NCBI GenBank assembly: GCA_039881145.1
Contig: JAYKKI010000088.1
Location: forward strand, 4,444,001 to 4,508,000
Direction of reading: 5' to 3'
Length of the DNA: 64,000 bases
Source: Druceiella hillmani
Taxonomy: Eukaryota; Arthropoda; Insecta; Lepidoptera; Hepialidae
Of this stretch, positions 1-13,806 are shown in pieces (the stretch's first letter is position 1; each line of letters begins with the position of its first letter). The position numbers and the translations under genes were made by a program. Below the pieces are notes generated by a model, which was given only the letters and a program-made list of their open reading frames with translations, did not search any database and was not told the DNA's origin.

Positions 1-90
1 AGCTAACCACAACACTAGTCCAGCCCCGCTCGATGAGGAGCCAGGAATCGAATCGACCGTACGCCTTCTGATCAATCCAACACAACACGG
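1..90 (-). mobile_element. Truncated tRNA-derived SINE, second copy
   Basis: Read on the minus strand, this stretch aligns with the SINE at 11661-11848. The head near 90-56 matches the A-box side of that copy, a B-box-like run lies at about 40-52, and the stretch leading to the GGGCTGGAC motif and the start of the shared tail follows down to base 1. About 35 bp between the two boxes is missing relative to the other copy. The tail continues off the left edge. It is seen only by comparison within the window; the tRNA origin is inferred from the box spacing in the fuller copy. Confidence 0.7.
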
Positions 91-3000
91 TAACGAAAAT
101 GTTAGATACGTATCAATACATTTTATATTTGTCTATATTCTTCTTCAAATTCTTTTCAAATTCTTTTTCGTTGACATCCATATAATGGGGATTTTATCAC
201 CATTATGAAGCATACACCATTGCAAATTTACGACGCTGACACGTGCCCTTTTTCCTTTTTTGATTACTAATATCTCTTTGCTTAATTTTATTTAAATCAG
301 TTTGATAGTTTTACAAAGCAAATATTTAGGCATGCCAATAACACTTTTGCATTTAGAATATTAGTGTGAATTTGTTAAGTTATATAATTTTAATGTATTA
401 TTTTGAAACTTGTTTTTGCTCATATATTATATTTAATGTAATCGAATTTCTCAAGGGTTCGACGTCAATCTAATTTTCACAATTACACTTTTAGTCTAGA
501 CAGCGCATTTTTTATTCGTCTACTATTCGTGTTTTCATTATTCAGTTTCCTAAAAAATTACGCTATGACAACTCTTGAGAGGTAATCGAAAAAATATTGG
601 AAATGACATCAAAACTTGTTCACTATTTTTATAATTTCACCACGACAAATGCGTGAAAATATATTGAAAATATTCAGAAGAAAGGAGTCATAAAAAGTAG
701 AAGTTATTTTCCTTGCAAAAACACGTACTTTGCAATTGCCGCTCTCTCTTAGCTTTGAAAGATAGATTGAGCTTCCAAATGAACTACTTGAATGATAGAA
801 TTGTTCTTGTAGTTTTTCAATTTTCCTTTACTCTCTTCGGTCGAAAGTCTTTGTAATCTATCACTTCTCCGTCTCATCATATTGTGTTGTTCCATGTAGC
901 TTTTATTGGGAAAGTAAAATTTATTGTAAAAGCTGCAAGTTTTCATTTGTCTCTTTGTTGTATTGTTGTTGTGGCAGCTTTGCACTTTAAAGCTAATATA
1001 TTACATTTAATTTAGTTATTTTATGGAGTAATTAATTGTTATGTATTTCTTTTACGCCAAAGTTTTCACATCTAGCCCACTACATAGATTTTACAAAACT
1101 GTTTGTAGAGACGCGATCCTCGTAGTTTTAAAAATATCAAAAGTTTTTGTTTTTCAGAATATTTGTTGTAGATCGTAATCAATTATATTAGCGTGGATAT
1201 AAAAGTTTCAAACTAATAAAGTGCAATGTAAGTTTATTGAATAAACTAATAAAGTGTACTGTAAGTTTATTGTAAGTTTATATAATGATAATGTTTAATT
1301 GCTTTATTTGATGTATAATGCTGATACTACATGACACTCTGAAAGAATAGTATCCCTTCAGGCGTATGTCTAAAATTTATTCCGTTCATACTATAATATC
1401 AAATCGCACTTTACTGCAGAGCGTTAAGCAATTTAATTATTTTAATATTGTATTAATTATTCATTATTGTAAAATTAATATTTTTGACTCAAAAGAAATG
1501 TATCTACCATCAATTACTAGGCAATGATCGTTTTGATCTATTTATTATATCATTCTTAATATTATAATAGTTTTTTTAATTTTAAATTTGCATTTTTAAT
1601 CGGCATGAAACATCACATAGTATTCATTTCTTTGCATATTTTTATAGGTTTTACTTAAAACTAACACAGAACTTCGCTCCTCTGCCCCAAAATTACATTG
1701 TGATGCTTTGAAATGGGGCAGGCTGGCTAGGTATGCGATAAACAAACAACAGATTAATATAATGAAACTACAAAGGTTTTCTACCTTAATTGCAAATTTA
1801 CACATTTCCTCAGTCGTAGAAATTTTTTATATTTATATATATGTTGCGGTACTTCATTCTAGATATTTTTTATTTATTGTTATAAATAATAAGCTATTAC
1901 AACCCGCTGTTACGCAGAAATGGAGTTACATAAAAGGTATTCCATGTCAGGTTCCGCGACGTGTATTTTGTTATGTGTCTAATGTAATATATCAGATGAT
2001 GTAAAAAAATAAAAAAAAAATAAAATACAGTGCCGTGTGAACCTCAGTTTATTTGAGGATTCAAAAGATTATTTTTGGAAATGAGTGCGGTCTCTACGTT
2101 TACGCATTTTGATGTATACTTTATATTTAATTGATAATTAATAACAATGTTTTTCAGTTGACATTCTATATTTAAACATTTTAAAATTATATAAATGTTA
2201 TAGAATTTTTGGTGGAGACTTTATTCTAGAATACTTATTTTTTTTTTATAATAAAGTTTTCCATAAAAAAAACGCTGGTGGTTGACGTACTTCTTTAGTC
2301 TTTTCTTTAGTTTTTTGTTCTAATCATGTATTATACGTGAAAATATTTGTAAGTTTTAACATTGAAAATAAATTGTAATCATATTAGAATTGCTTCAAAA
2401 ATCACTAAAGTAAATTCATATCAAAATTTTAGATCAAGAGGGACTTATGTTTATTCATTTCATCGACAATTTCATTCGATGAATGAACCAATACTCAGAC
2501 GGCAAAGAGTCACTAGGTCGTGGTCTTCTTTAATTCGGTCTGTACAAAAATGTTTGACATTTTTTTATAGACCGGGTAACAAGTACATTTTGTACCAGTA
2601 TGAACTCCTTAACTCGATTGATTGTGAGGTTACATGAAAATGTGAATTTATAAAAAAAACAATACGTGTGATAAATAAAACAAAAGCTAAAACTTTCTGA
2701 ATTTGATTTTTTTGTTTTCGTTCGATTAAATTCCTTCTTAACAATGTCAAAAAGATATAAAGTTACAAATAACAAAATAAGTCTGGTTTTATATATTATT
2801 ATTCCGTTCAAATATATAAGTGCCTATGTATTACATATGGCACTGGCGCTGACAAAAACTTAAACGTTTATATCTTAAATTTTATTAATACATAAATAAG
2901 AATATATAATTTATTTGTAAATTGAAACATCTATCCTATTGACGTTTTGCAACTCACGATTTAATTGATGTACAGGAAAAGCCGAAAATTTCATCCGGTT

Positions 3001-4454
3001 CTCATTCTCTTTACAACGGGTTTTTCGTATTCCATACGGCCTTGCTAAAAGAAATTTACGCTATTACAAAATTTAAATATTGACTGAATTTTAAAACTGA
3101 AATTTTATATTTATTTACGTATATTTATAGAATAATAGATCCCCGTAATGATGGCTGGGTGAGGTTTGGAAATTTGATGAATAAAGGTATCGAAACGACA
3201 AAGACGCAATTAAATATTTCTCGCTCTGAGCAAAGAGCGTTTAACCAAATTCCTGAATTAACATTGGCCACATCTAACCTCTGTATCCGGAATGCAGGGT
3301 TAACGGCCGTAAAGTGTAAACTTGAAATATTTTAAGATAAACTGATATTTCGGTACACGAAAGCGAAAACTTTACTGCAATTTACGCTATCAAGCGTAGT
3401 TTTCTGCTTTCATTCATAGTTCTACTTTAAAAATGCTCAAACTTCAGGTCCTTACATATTGTTTTATGGAGAATATAGTGACATCGAGTTGTCTCCATTT
3501 TATGAGACGTATGCAACTTCAGTTAGAATGTATTGGTAGAAGCATAGTACAATACTATGGTTGTATCCAATTACCAAAGTTATATATGGAAAAATAAGGG
3601 ATTTGAAATCGTGGGACGATTATCTTAGAATATTTCTATAAATCCTAAATACAATTCAATATTTATTATCTTTTAATAAATGTATGATTTCAGTATTTTC
3701 AAAAATTTAATTAATTGAAAATTTCGACAATAATAGATGAAGATTTTTGTGACAAAGGAGTTACTTTGGTACAAGAAAGTAAGAAATGGCATGTTGTTAC
3801 TTTAAAACACAAGCGTCTTAGATTTCTTGCGCTGGTGTTTAAAGCCAAGTTTAATAATATTTAAAACTAAATATTACAAAAAGTCAAAATAATTACAAAA
3901 ACACAATATAGTTTTTTGTTAAGCTCTAGTTTAAACACGTGGTTAAATAAGTGTCAATGCCTCCTATATATTTAATTTTTTGTTACATCAGATTATAGAA
4001 ACTTCATCGATAAGCACTAAATGTAATGTAATTGACTATGTTAACTTAATACTTCAATGAAAATTTCGTTTGCTAATAGGGGAAAAATATCGAATTACGA
4101 TTTTTTTACTTTATAAAAGAAAATATCAATTATTCTTGAAATGAGACCGAAACTGAAATATTATTAATATGATGGAAAGCTATCTTGAATTTAATATGGC
4201 GTATTCTCAAGTTTTATGCGAGTAACCATGTGACCAGTATTGAAGAAAAAATCATAATACAGTAATACATTTTCGAAAGGCAATTTTGTGCTATAAAGAC
4301 GTAAGTTAGTAAATAGCGTCGTAAACCTATGTATTGATAAGTTTGGAGTAAGTCCCAATGTTCAGTCTGTAATCGTATAAAGCCGTGAGTTGAATCTAGA
4401 GAAATTTAAATCATGTTTTCGGTCTCAAAGGGTTAAAATAAGCTTAGTAACCTT
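91..4454. other. AT-rich intergenic DNA, no gene recognised
   Basis: Open frames here are short (at most about 100 codons), AT-driven and without recognisable domains. The only internal structure noted is a short direct repeat at about 1209-1280, in which an AAACTAATAAAGTG-type unit followed by GTAAGTTTATTG occurs twice about 36 bp apart. Nothing else is supported. Confidence 0.6.
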
Positions 4455-4880
4455 TCTTTTCCTTCACTTATTTTTTTCAGCCTTTGTGCATAGAGTATTG
4501 CACATAGGTCTCTTCTAGTTTACACCATGTTTCTCTGTTTGCAGCCGTTCTCATTCGTTGCTTGCCTGCCATTATATTAACGTCGTCGATCCATCTTTTT
4601 ATCGGTCGCACCACGCTTGCCTTGTTAATTGCCAAATCCATTTCCACATAAGTGTTGTTCTGTTCGTAATATTAGTTGCTCCAGATCTACGACGTTTTTC
4701 ACTTTTGCCAATTTATCTCACAAGGTGGTTTCCAATATGGCTTGCGCTTGTGTTGAGTAGTTCTTAGTTGTGTTGGTACTCTTTTTGTTATTGCCATAGT
4801 TTCCAGCTCATATGTTGCAACCAATATCATGACACTATCACAGACATTTAGCTTTAGCTATATTGGTATGTTTTTATACC
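4455..4880 (-). pseudogene. LINE reverse transcriptase C-terminal relic
   Basis: Minus-strand conceptual translation across shifting frames gives the end of a non-LTR retrotransposon polyprotein. Around 4750-4865 it reads like the conserved TYELETMAITKR / QLRTTQ segment that follows the RT domain. Around 4500-4620 it gives RPIKRWIDDVN, then the NRETWCKLEETYVQ ending typical of this LINE type. Several frameshifts and stops separate the blocks, so it is dead. No poly(A) tail or target duplication could be placed. The family is close to the one behind the fragments at 40440-40600 and 46450-46766. The match is to remembered family patterns, not to a search. Confidence 0.72.
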
Positions 4881-4982
4881 TTAGGAATAATTAAGTTTGC
4901 CGAATATTACCCATGTTAGATTCTTCTTTTTATTTGGTGGTCCGACTTTCTTTGGCATTTTTAATTATGTGCCAAAAGCAAG

Positions 4983-5075
4983 ATAATATTAAGATCGATA
5001 ATACCATCCTGGAAAAAGTAGAACAATAAATAGGTTCTACCTTTCCCAGGATGGTATTATCAATGTTAATATTAT
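4983..5075 (-). repeat. 93-bp near-perfect hairpin, possible small-RNA precursor
   Basis: Two 42-base arms (4983-5024 and 5034-5075) are inverted copies matching at 38 of 42 positions, separated by a 9-base loop. If transcribed from the plus strand the four differences are true mismatches (G.G, C.A, A.C, A.C). If transcribed from the minus strand, three become G.U wobbles and only one C.C mismatch remains. This asymmetry fits a structured minus-strand RNA such as a microRNA or endo-siRNA precursor. A small fold-back transposon or a recent inverted duplication would also give a hairpin. No coding potential or promoter was recognised. Confidence 0.55.
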
Positions 5076-8000
5076 ATTCAACTGTTACTTATTATCTTTG
5101 TTCTATTAGTATTCAATTTTTGATTCTATTAGTATTCAAGAGTTGCTTGCAGACGTTTGCTAGAGCCGGAGTAAATATTTTGATTTTATTTGGAGATAAT
5201 TTTTCGATAGCTATAAATGGCCGAGATATTTGAAATCAAACGGCATAATATAACAAGTTAAACAACACAAGGACTTGAACAAAAAAATTTCAGACATTTG
5301 TAATATGTAACTTAGCACAAAAATAATTTATTTTAAAATTTAATTTATTTAGGTAAAAATCCAAATTATATTAAGAGATGAATAAAATTTGTCTAATATA
5401 TGATGTTTTATAATTCATTAAAAATTCATCTTAGAACATAACTATAAAAATTGTGTACTGTTAAAAAGATCTATTGACATGGTAAAATTTTATCTGGAAA
5501 GCTTTCTTCATCACTTATTGGAAAAAAGAAAAAAATAAAACAATTAAATAAAGTTCACTTATTTAACTTCGAATTATAGAAAAAAATCAGTTCGGATTAT
5601 AGAAAAAAAATCCAAAAAAATTGAAAAGAAATGTTTTTAATCAAAGGAAATGTATAATTTTTTTAGTGTTTAATGAAACTAAACTATTATCTCAGTAAAA
5701 TTCCTTCGCATAAATGAATATTAACTATAAAAAAAATACAGAATATATAACGGAAATAACCTAAGTTTTAAATGTCACAGTTTGAAAAAGTTACTAAAAA
5801 TATGAAACTTTGTAAATATAATTCATTTTACTACAATTGTTTTACAAAATCTTATTATTATACATACGATTGTCTGAGGGGAAGTATCTGTAAATTGAAA
5901 ATTTGTGGAAAATTTTCTACTTTACTAATTTGTATTAGGAGCGGGTTTAAAACTGACTAGAATAAAAAGAAAACTTTTTTAGAAATGTTATATGTGAGAG
6001 CAACAAATGGATTCTTTTGATTTAAATGAAAATTCCAAAGGGATAATTGAAGTTTAGACAAAAATCCAGATTAACTTTAGTTCTGATGGAATATTTTGTT
6101 TGCAGGTTTGTCATAGCTTCACGTAAAAACTACTGAACCTATTTAAATGGAACTTTTGCCAAAATAATTACTGAATTGGTCCGATAGAGACAAATTCTAG
6201 ATTATGTCGAATATTTTTTTAAAAACTTGGCAAACCGGATGCGCAGCCTTGGGAATTGGTGAATAGGTATCTTATCAACATTGTCATTAGCTTAAAGTGC
6301 ACATTAAAATACAAGTTACTTTTATACCTATCAAGGACAATTTAAAAAAATACATTATTATAGAAGAGAAGGTTTGGCCCATAATAAAAACTATACGCGA
6401 ATAAATTTCCGGGTAAATTCAATTAAATTTAAACAATAATTTTATTGGGGATATGTTGCAGTACGATAACGAACACACGCAAGTAGGTAAAGTGGACTGC
6501 GAATAGTGCACGACGAACGTGTTTTTATAACTATTTTACTATGCATAACGACCAAGCCAATAAAGCAAAGTAGACATTCCAGATCACCGATAGATAGTTA
6601 AGTTATATGATTTGGAAATCTAGATCATAATTAAGAACCTCACGAAATAATTACAATTTCATCAGTTCAATTTTAACAAAATATTAATAACGACATACCT
6701 TAACAGTCACAATAAAAATTATTAACTAATTTTTATCTTCATGTTAAATAAATCAAACAGGCACCAGTACTGTGGTAAGTACAAGTTGCTTATTATGTTA
6801 CAAGTTCACAATACAGAGCAGCTTTAATGGCAGCAAGCGAGCGTACCAACTTTAGTTCTTGTCCACCTGGCGTGGATACCCGCTTTCTGTAAACTTGATG
6901 TAAACTCATTAGTCTGTTTAGTGGAAGTAATTTAGTATCCATGTTCATTTTAGACACCCTTAACATATTATTCACAATGTGATATTTTGAAATGAAAGGC
7001 AAATTAGCCTGTATAAATTTTATACAATTTGTGAGAGGTAACATATTTATCTGCTACTTTCTATGAGGGTGAATAAAAAAGTGTAGTAAAAGAAAATAAA
7101 ATGTTTAATTATGCATAATATATAGAAATGAAACTGGGAACAGCAATGCAGCCAATTTTACTAAATATGTCATTTTGGTAACAATAATAACTGGGCTGGA
7201 AATCAAAATAAAAAAAAATTAACTGTTGAGTGCAAAACTTTTTGAAATAAAAGTTATGAAGAGAATGATGTATAAGATGTGAAAATTATAAAAAAAACAT
7301 TAGAAAGCGATAACAAAATAATTCCATGAAAAATATTGAATATTTTCGGAATCACATTGAACTTATAGTTTCTTGATATTTCACGTTAGTTTCTTTGATA
7401 GATTCTTAAGTCCTAAAATAATTTTCATTGTTCAATTTTAATATTATACTATTAGAAAGATTAAATGTTATGAAATTACATGATTTACACTGGTGTATTT
7501 GATAAATTTTAAATTATTTTAATTTTACTTTTGCTGTTCCGTTTTGAAACTGAAAAAGATATTTGAATTCTTGGAAGTGGAGGTCAGTATATCAAGAAAT
7601 TAGTGCACAACAAAAAGTGAGACATTTAATAAAAGCAGCGAAGAGAGTGCGTGATATCTTAAAAACACTGTAAGTGTAACGGAAGCTGAAACATCTTTAC
7701 TCACACCTTTGTCCATCGCTGAAATGCTAGATATACCATATAACTTAATATCGATGTATCTACCCCCATCAAATAAAAGCACCAATAGTACAAAATTGAA
7801 GTGCTTCAAAAATCTTAGTCGAAGTGAGGAGTTCTTCGTTACGTTAATAGCTATCCGGTTTTAGTCCTTATTAAATGCATTCACACATTGTTAGCGATGA
7901 TATTTGTTATTACTCTATTGTTCTATTACAAAAAAAGTAACTATATCAATCAAAAAATATTTACTTTTGTACCGCAGTTAATGTGGTTACCCTAAATATC

Positions 8001-11000
8001 TATATTTTTGAAATTAAGTGTATGCTTGTGAAATTTTATATCATATTTTAAAAGAAAAAAAAAATTAAACATAAAAATGAGTTTCAAATGAAGACACCTG
8101 TCTTCATTGTCACTTAGTTTTATATTTTATTATATTCCACAACTTAACCGACATTCAAGTATTCGTAATAAATATCTTTATTTTAAGCTACGTATGTCGA
8201 ATAATTCAAAATCTGTAAAGAAGTAATACAATTTAAAGGAAAAATTTCAACGAGATTCCATACACCAATAATAGGCTTTGAAGTAAAGATATAAGACAAC
8301 AATTAAATCTTTAGGAAATCAAAAATAAACATTTCACTTATAATTGTCAGCCAAATATTATTTTTAATAGAAGTTAATTTCAGACAGAATAGTTTATAGA
8401 TGAATCAAACCTCCACAGAATAAAGAAGCAGATAATCAGGCTAAAGTTCACCTGTCAATTATTCGTCGAATTGAAATGAACATAGCGAGATATTAATGAA
8501 CATAGAGGTTAAAATTAGACCCATTCAAATTTAAAATATAGTTAAGGCCGTAAAAACAATTTGTTTGATCGAGATAAAATTTAAAATATTTGATATGTTT
8601 TGAAATCTGTGACAATCCATGTACTTTATCTTGTGTTGGCAACTTTGTTAATTAGATTTTGGTAAAAATAGTGAACATTAAATGGAAAAATAATAAGAAT
8701 GGGAAGTTTCTACTTTAAAGTATCAGATTAGGAAAAATAAAAGATCATTGTACTAAAATTATGCTATCGGTAATTTTATAGGAATTACCACATCACCACA
8801 TTATTTTTAATACTGAATATAGAATAATAAAGTAAACATGGTACCTTATAGCATAAAAAATACGAATATATGTATAAACCTCTCTAATCCTTTTTGGAAC
8901 TTGCACAAGGGCCTGCGTAGTTGTTTATATCTCATATTATTGTAGTTAAGTTAACCGATATAATTTTAATGGAAAATTCTAGTAAATTACAAGTACCTAT
9001 TTTTTTTAGGTTTTTCAAATTCATGATTAAAATATTGGAAATAAAGGACATTATAATTCATTTACAAGCTTAATATTTCATAATCTAAGCTTATGGATAG
9101 AAAGTGGTAAATGGACAATTAATATAATTTTAAGAAACCTCCTTAAAAAACATGATGTGATACCAGAAATAATATTTTTCGCTTCTTTATATATATATAT
9201 ATATATGGGAAGCAGCATCAAAAAAAAATTATATTTTATAACATAAATTTTATATTCTCATGGAACAAATAGAAATAAAAGTAACTATGAAAATCTAAGG
9301 AAGAATATAATAACTTTTGAAAAATGACTCCAAAAATAAAGAAAAACAATAACTTTTTAAATTTACAGCCGTCATCTAAAGGAAGAAGTTAATTGACCTT
9401 GAAATTCGTTCAGTTGTTACCAAAACTCTTCGTTGTTTTTCTCTCTTTTTAGGTTACTTTTTTCTACGACCCTATTGGACCCGCAACTTTTCTGTACAAA
9501 GATATATCAGTACATATTCTGTACATTGCTGCAATGTGTTGTTTTAGATCATTCCGAAGCATTTACAATTGAGGTGGGTTGAATATAATGCGTGGAACAG
9601 ACATACTAGCGTATGACATTTCGTAGATTCGTGTTACAAAATACGCTTGTCTTCTGTCTCTGTATTGTTAGTAATGATTTAAATACAATATTAGCAAAAA
9701 AAAGCAATTACGACGGATATACGCTTATCAGTAAGCCTATAATAAACATATAAACATCTCATATGTCATGTGTGTTTTGTTTACTCGTATTTTTATTTAT
9801 ATCCTAAAGAATAAAAGAGGAGACAATAATATTTTTGTAGCGGATTTTCCAAAAATATCTGTAAAGTGTGAAGGAAAGTTTTCAATATCTTAAATACAAT
9901 ATTATTGTAAAGAGACAATGCTAGAAGTCGATATATGACAAGCAAAAAATATTGAATTCTGTATGTGCAATGTTTACGTTGCGCACTCGCAGCCGAACAC
10001 TTGACAAAAAAGTATGCGTGCCGCATACGGACTAGTATTTTGTAACAGGTATACGTTCCTAATATTTTGCATATTGCTAACAGGATAACGTAATACGAAA
10101 ATCTACTAATACCGTACACCTCTGACTTCCAAACTTTGGTAAAATATAACCTGAATTTTTATTAAAAAATTAAAAGATTTTTTGTTTGTCTGAATGACGC
10201 TTGAAATAACACTTTTTAGGGTCAATTTTTTGTATTTTAATAACCTCGGAAACACTTTACACGCTTTTGCTTGTTTTCTTTCAAGTATATAGGTTTAAAA
10301 TTAAAATCCTAGAAATTGAGGCGCTGTTATAATTGGTCAAACGGATGGACATGACAAAATTATAAGAGATCGTTTCTTCGCTGTGAAAATAAAAACTTCA
10401 ACACTCACATCAGATAAACTTAAATTTAATTATATATATTTTTTATATAATATAATTAAAGGTGACGCTTTTAAAATTAGAATGAAGGTTATCTGAAATA
10501 TATTACAGCCTTTTACGATAAATATCTTATGGTGCCAGTCAAAAATGTTGAGTTGGCTAACAAATTTTAAACCAATTTATCTCTACAAAAACATTAGAAA
10601 ATTTAAAAGTCACGAACAAAATTAAACGGATGATACATACACCGTTTAATTTCACATGTAACTTGCTGCAATTTAGTAGGCAGTGGCCTTACACCTTCAG
10701 AGTAAAAATTGATTGATTCGATTTAAAAATAAAGACTGTCAAGAATATCCGATACTGTCGGTTTTTTATTCTGTAAATGATTAATTTAAGCTCTGGATAA
10801 GAGAAAATCAGATGACGCAATTACAGATTAATAAGCTGGATGTGCTAAGAAATCATATAATATTTTTAGAGTCTATTTAATGATATGTTGTTGGTGGGGA
10901 AAATAAGTCGACCTTGTCCACAAAATAATTGAATAGTTACACAATTTAATTGTTGACAGTAAATCTTCGCATTCACAGTAAATTCCTCTGGAAAGAACAC

Positions 11001-11660
11001 ATATAACGCCACTGAAATACAACCAGCAACTCAGTATTACGTTCCCGGACCACTGGCATTTACGTATGTTACTAAGTATTTAAATCAATTAAAATAATCT
11101 TTTATTTTCAATTATTAACTCATAAAGTAGAAAACTCCGTACTCGATTTCCATTTAAGTCAATTCTCCGTAGAGTAATTCACTTGAAAGCTTTGCGCTAA
11201 GTATCATTAGCTAAGCTCACTTTGATCTATTTGTACTTCATTATAGTAAAATATTTCGGAACTTTCGAAAACATTTCCAGAAAAGTTCCGAACTCGTGGT
11301 CAAATAATTACTAGTCAACCCAATAATTTATTTTCAATTTGTGTAATTATCATAATGAGTAATAAAATATTTAAACAAAATGAAGTTGTTAATACAGTTG
11401 TATAAAAAACTGTTTACCCACGATCTAATTATACGATTCGATAATAGATGACGATAACTACTTCTGTACGTGCTATTGTCATAATGGTTATTAACGTTGT
11501 TTTCTATGTGTCATTCTAAAGGTGTTTTAATAATAAAACAGACCAATTTAATTGAATTGACTCAGCGCCTGACCGTTTGTCTGTCTTGGTCTATTTAATT
11601 AGACTGTGTGACGTAAAGAGAAAAATTCCGATAAGGTTGAAGTTAATAACAACAATGTCG
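5076..11660. other. AT-rich intergenic DNA, no gene recognised
   Basis: No domain, splice-consistent exon series or structured repeat could be supported. A short (TA)n run lies at about 9187-9206. Two minus-strand frames (6793-7044 and 9793-10119) are open but show no recognisable motif and are probably chance openings. Confidence 0.55.
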
Positions 11661-11848
11661 TCGCCGTGGCGTGTTGAGTTGATCACAAGGCATACGGAAT
11701 GTGACAACGCGGCGCATCGCGGAGACCCGAGTTCGATTCCCGGCCGCTCGTCAACCGGGCTGGACAGGTATTATGGTTGGCTGTAAGAGATTGCTCTCGT
11801 AGCAATAATGTATCGATTAGATACATTAAAGTATATAAATAAATAATA
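11661..11848 (+). mobile_element. tRNA-derived SINE with LINE-type 3' tail
   Basis: This GC-richer block has a tRNA-like head with an A-box-like segment at about 11667-11678 and a clear B box (GTTCGATTCC) at 11731-11740. A tail beginning near 11770 (TTATGGTTGGCTG, then AGAGATTGCTC and GTAGCAATAA) ends in AT-rich sequence. The tail closely matches the end of the LINE at 20720-21290. Imperfect flanking copies around 11645-11655 (AATAACAACAATGT) and 11843-11860 (AATAATAGCAACAATTGT) may be the target site duplication. Pol III transcription and mobilisation by a partner LINE are known for such elements; here they are inferred. Confidence 0.82.
11667..11740 (+). promoter_or_regulatory. Internal pol III promoter boxes of the SINE
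   Basis: The B box GTTCGATTCC at 11731-11740 fits the consensus closely. The A-box match near 11667-11678 (TGGCGTGTTGAG) is weaker. The spacing of about 60 bp is compatible with a tRNA-type split promoter. Confidence 0.6.
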
Positions 11849-13009
11849 GCAACAATTGTGAAAATCTAAATCGACATCTTCAATCAATATTTTGTTTTAT
11901 TTTGCTTTTTATCAACATGGTATCAATATGTTATATTTTAAGATCTTTTATGTACGAAAATTCTCGTGAAACAAACATTTTAAAGAAACGTTTACAATCA
12001 ATGTTCACACGGATGGGATCTACGTTGTTGTCCCAGGTGGATGGGATATACATTAAAATGTAATTATCAGCAAAAAGCATGTCCATTTAATTTAAATTAT
12101 GGTGCATAACACCTTCCGTACCAGTTCGATTCGCTTTTGAAAGCTTCCTTAGGAATAATGAAATATTTATATCAACTAATTAACTTCCTAAACATTATCC
12201 ACCCCCGTTTCTCTTCAAAAATCCTAATTTATCGTTTTTAAGGAGTTTCTTAAACCTACCTTATTTCTTCATCTATTCTGCTTAAACTGTGGGCCCTGTT
12301 CTTTCTTACCCAAAACAAATTTAACTCCGTCTTCTTTCAGGATCTAATCAACGCCTATTGGTTCCTATCGGCCAACAACTTTCTGAACTGAACTATACTT
12401 GTAAATATTACTCGCAAACAAATGAATAGTCAAGATTTTTATGAACGTTGACCGAGACATGCGGGGATAATATCTACTTATAAATGTAATTTAATATCTA
12501 TGGATAATGTATAATTATAAAAAAAATAATAAACGTGCTAGGGAAGAGCAAAATTCGCACTACGGGTGATCTTTACACACTTTTATATTTAAGTATACAT
12601 AAAGTTTCTATTCAAGTATTTATATAAATATTCATATTATGTTTACTAAAAATTAAATTGCCCAATAAGTTTTTCACTGGCGCAAAAATAGAGTGATTTT
12701 CCCATAAATACCTCAGTAACAGTTTTTCAATATTTCAAGTATAACTCTCTATAATATTTATTGTTAAAACACAAAATAAGGAAAATATTAGAGCCGAATC
12801 GTATTTTTGAAATGGACTTGTCACAAAATAGATCTAGGAATAGCTTATTTATCGGTTCACCAAATCGTTATTTTTTCGGAGGAAAAATCAAAAGAGACAT
12901 ATGCAGCATACAGTCATGCCGTACACATAACATATCTGTGGGTTAAGTAGCAACAAACTGTGAATTTGAATTTTCTATATTATATCTTTTGGAAGAAACG
13001 GTACGGAAG

Positions 13010-13087
13010 CCATAGAGTTCCGTTTAACCCGTGTGGCCATAGAGTTCAGTTTAAACACAACCATAGAGTTCCGTTTAACTCGTGTGG
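13010..13087 (+). repeat. Three-copy tandem repeat, about 25 bp unit
   Basis: The unit CCATAGAGTTCCGTTTAA plus a variable end occurs at about 13010, 13037 and 13061. The outer two copies are nearly identical and the middle one is more diverged. Confidence 0.85.
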
Positions 13088-13731
13088 AATGCTTGCGTAT
13101 ACATCTAAAAAGCGATAATTTGCAAGTAGAATTCGATTGCGAGTAACAAATCGATGTTAACAAATTTAAATAAATATTTACAGTGATTCTAAAACTTGCT
13201 TCCTTTTTTCTGTTATTACTCTAGTTAATTTTTTGGGAAATATATCTTATATATAAAGGACATAAACCTTCTTTTGTTTTGTACAGTTTCGTACTTTAAA
13301 CTGAAAAAAAAACCGGAACCTTATAAGAGAGCTGTGAGAGATGATTGTTACAGAAACTATGTGACTTTGAATTTTTTTAATAATAATACAACTTTTTAAC
13401 CCGCGTATTTTTCGGCATCCAACATTTTAAATATATTCTTATGAGAATTAAAGAAGGAGTAAACAAATATTAAATAACAAATTTACATATCCTACGAGGT
13501 ATCATTTAAAAGTTATGGTTTCATCTTTTCAAATTATATATTCGAAGAGATTTATAAAAATATGCAAAAAAAGGGAATTCCCCTTTCTATTATTTTCGAA
13601 ACTCCGGAACCAAAAATCGTGATAGTAGAGAGTTGGTGAAATATGACTGGAAGATTACAGGACGACTAAAGTCATTATCCTATGTAATACAATTTCTGAA
13701 ATACACACTATATTTTAGGCGCGTGAAAAAT

Positions 13732-13806
13732 ATAGTCACGTTATGTAAAGTGTAGTGTCCATATAGTCACGTTGCGTAAAGTGTAGTGTCCAAATAGTCA
13801 CGTTGT
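13732..13806 (+). repeat. 31-bp tandem repeat, about 2.4 copies
   Basis: A unit starting ATAGTCACGTT and continuing GTAAAGTGTAGTGTCC begins at 13732, 13763 and 13794, giving an exact 31-bp period. The third copy is partial. Confidence 0.88.

Noticed and set aside
4983..5075. Rho-independent terminator
   Set aside because: The genome is eukaryotic, the stem is far too long, and no U tract or upstream gene fits.
6793..7044. 83-codon minus-strand frame with a fairly protein-like sequence
   Set aside because: No family was recognised and no splice partners or promoter were seen; not enough to call a gene.
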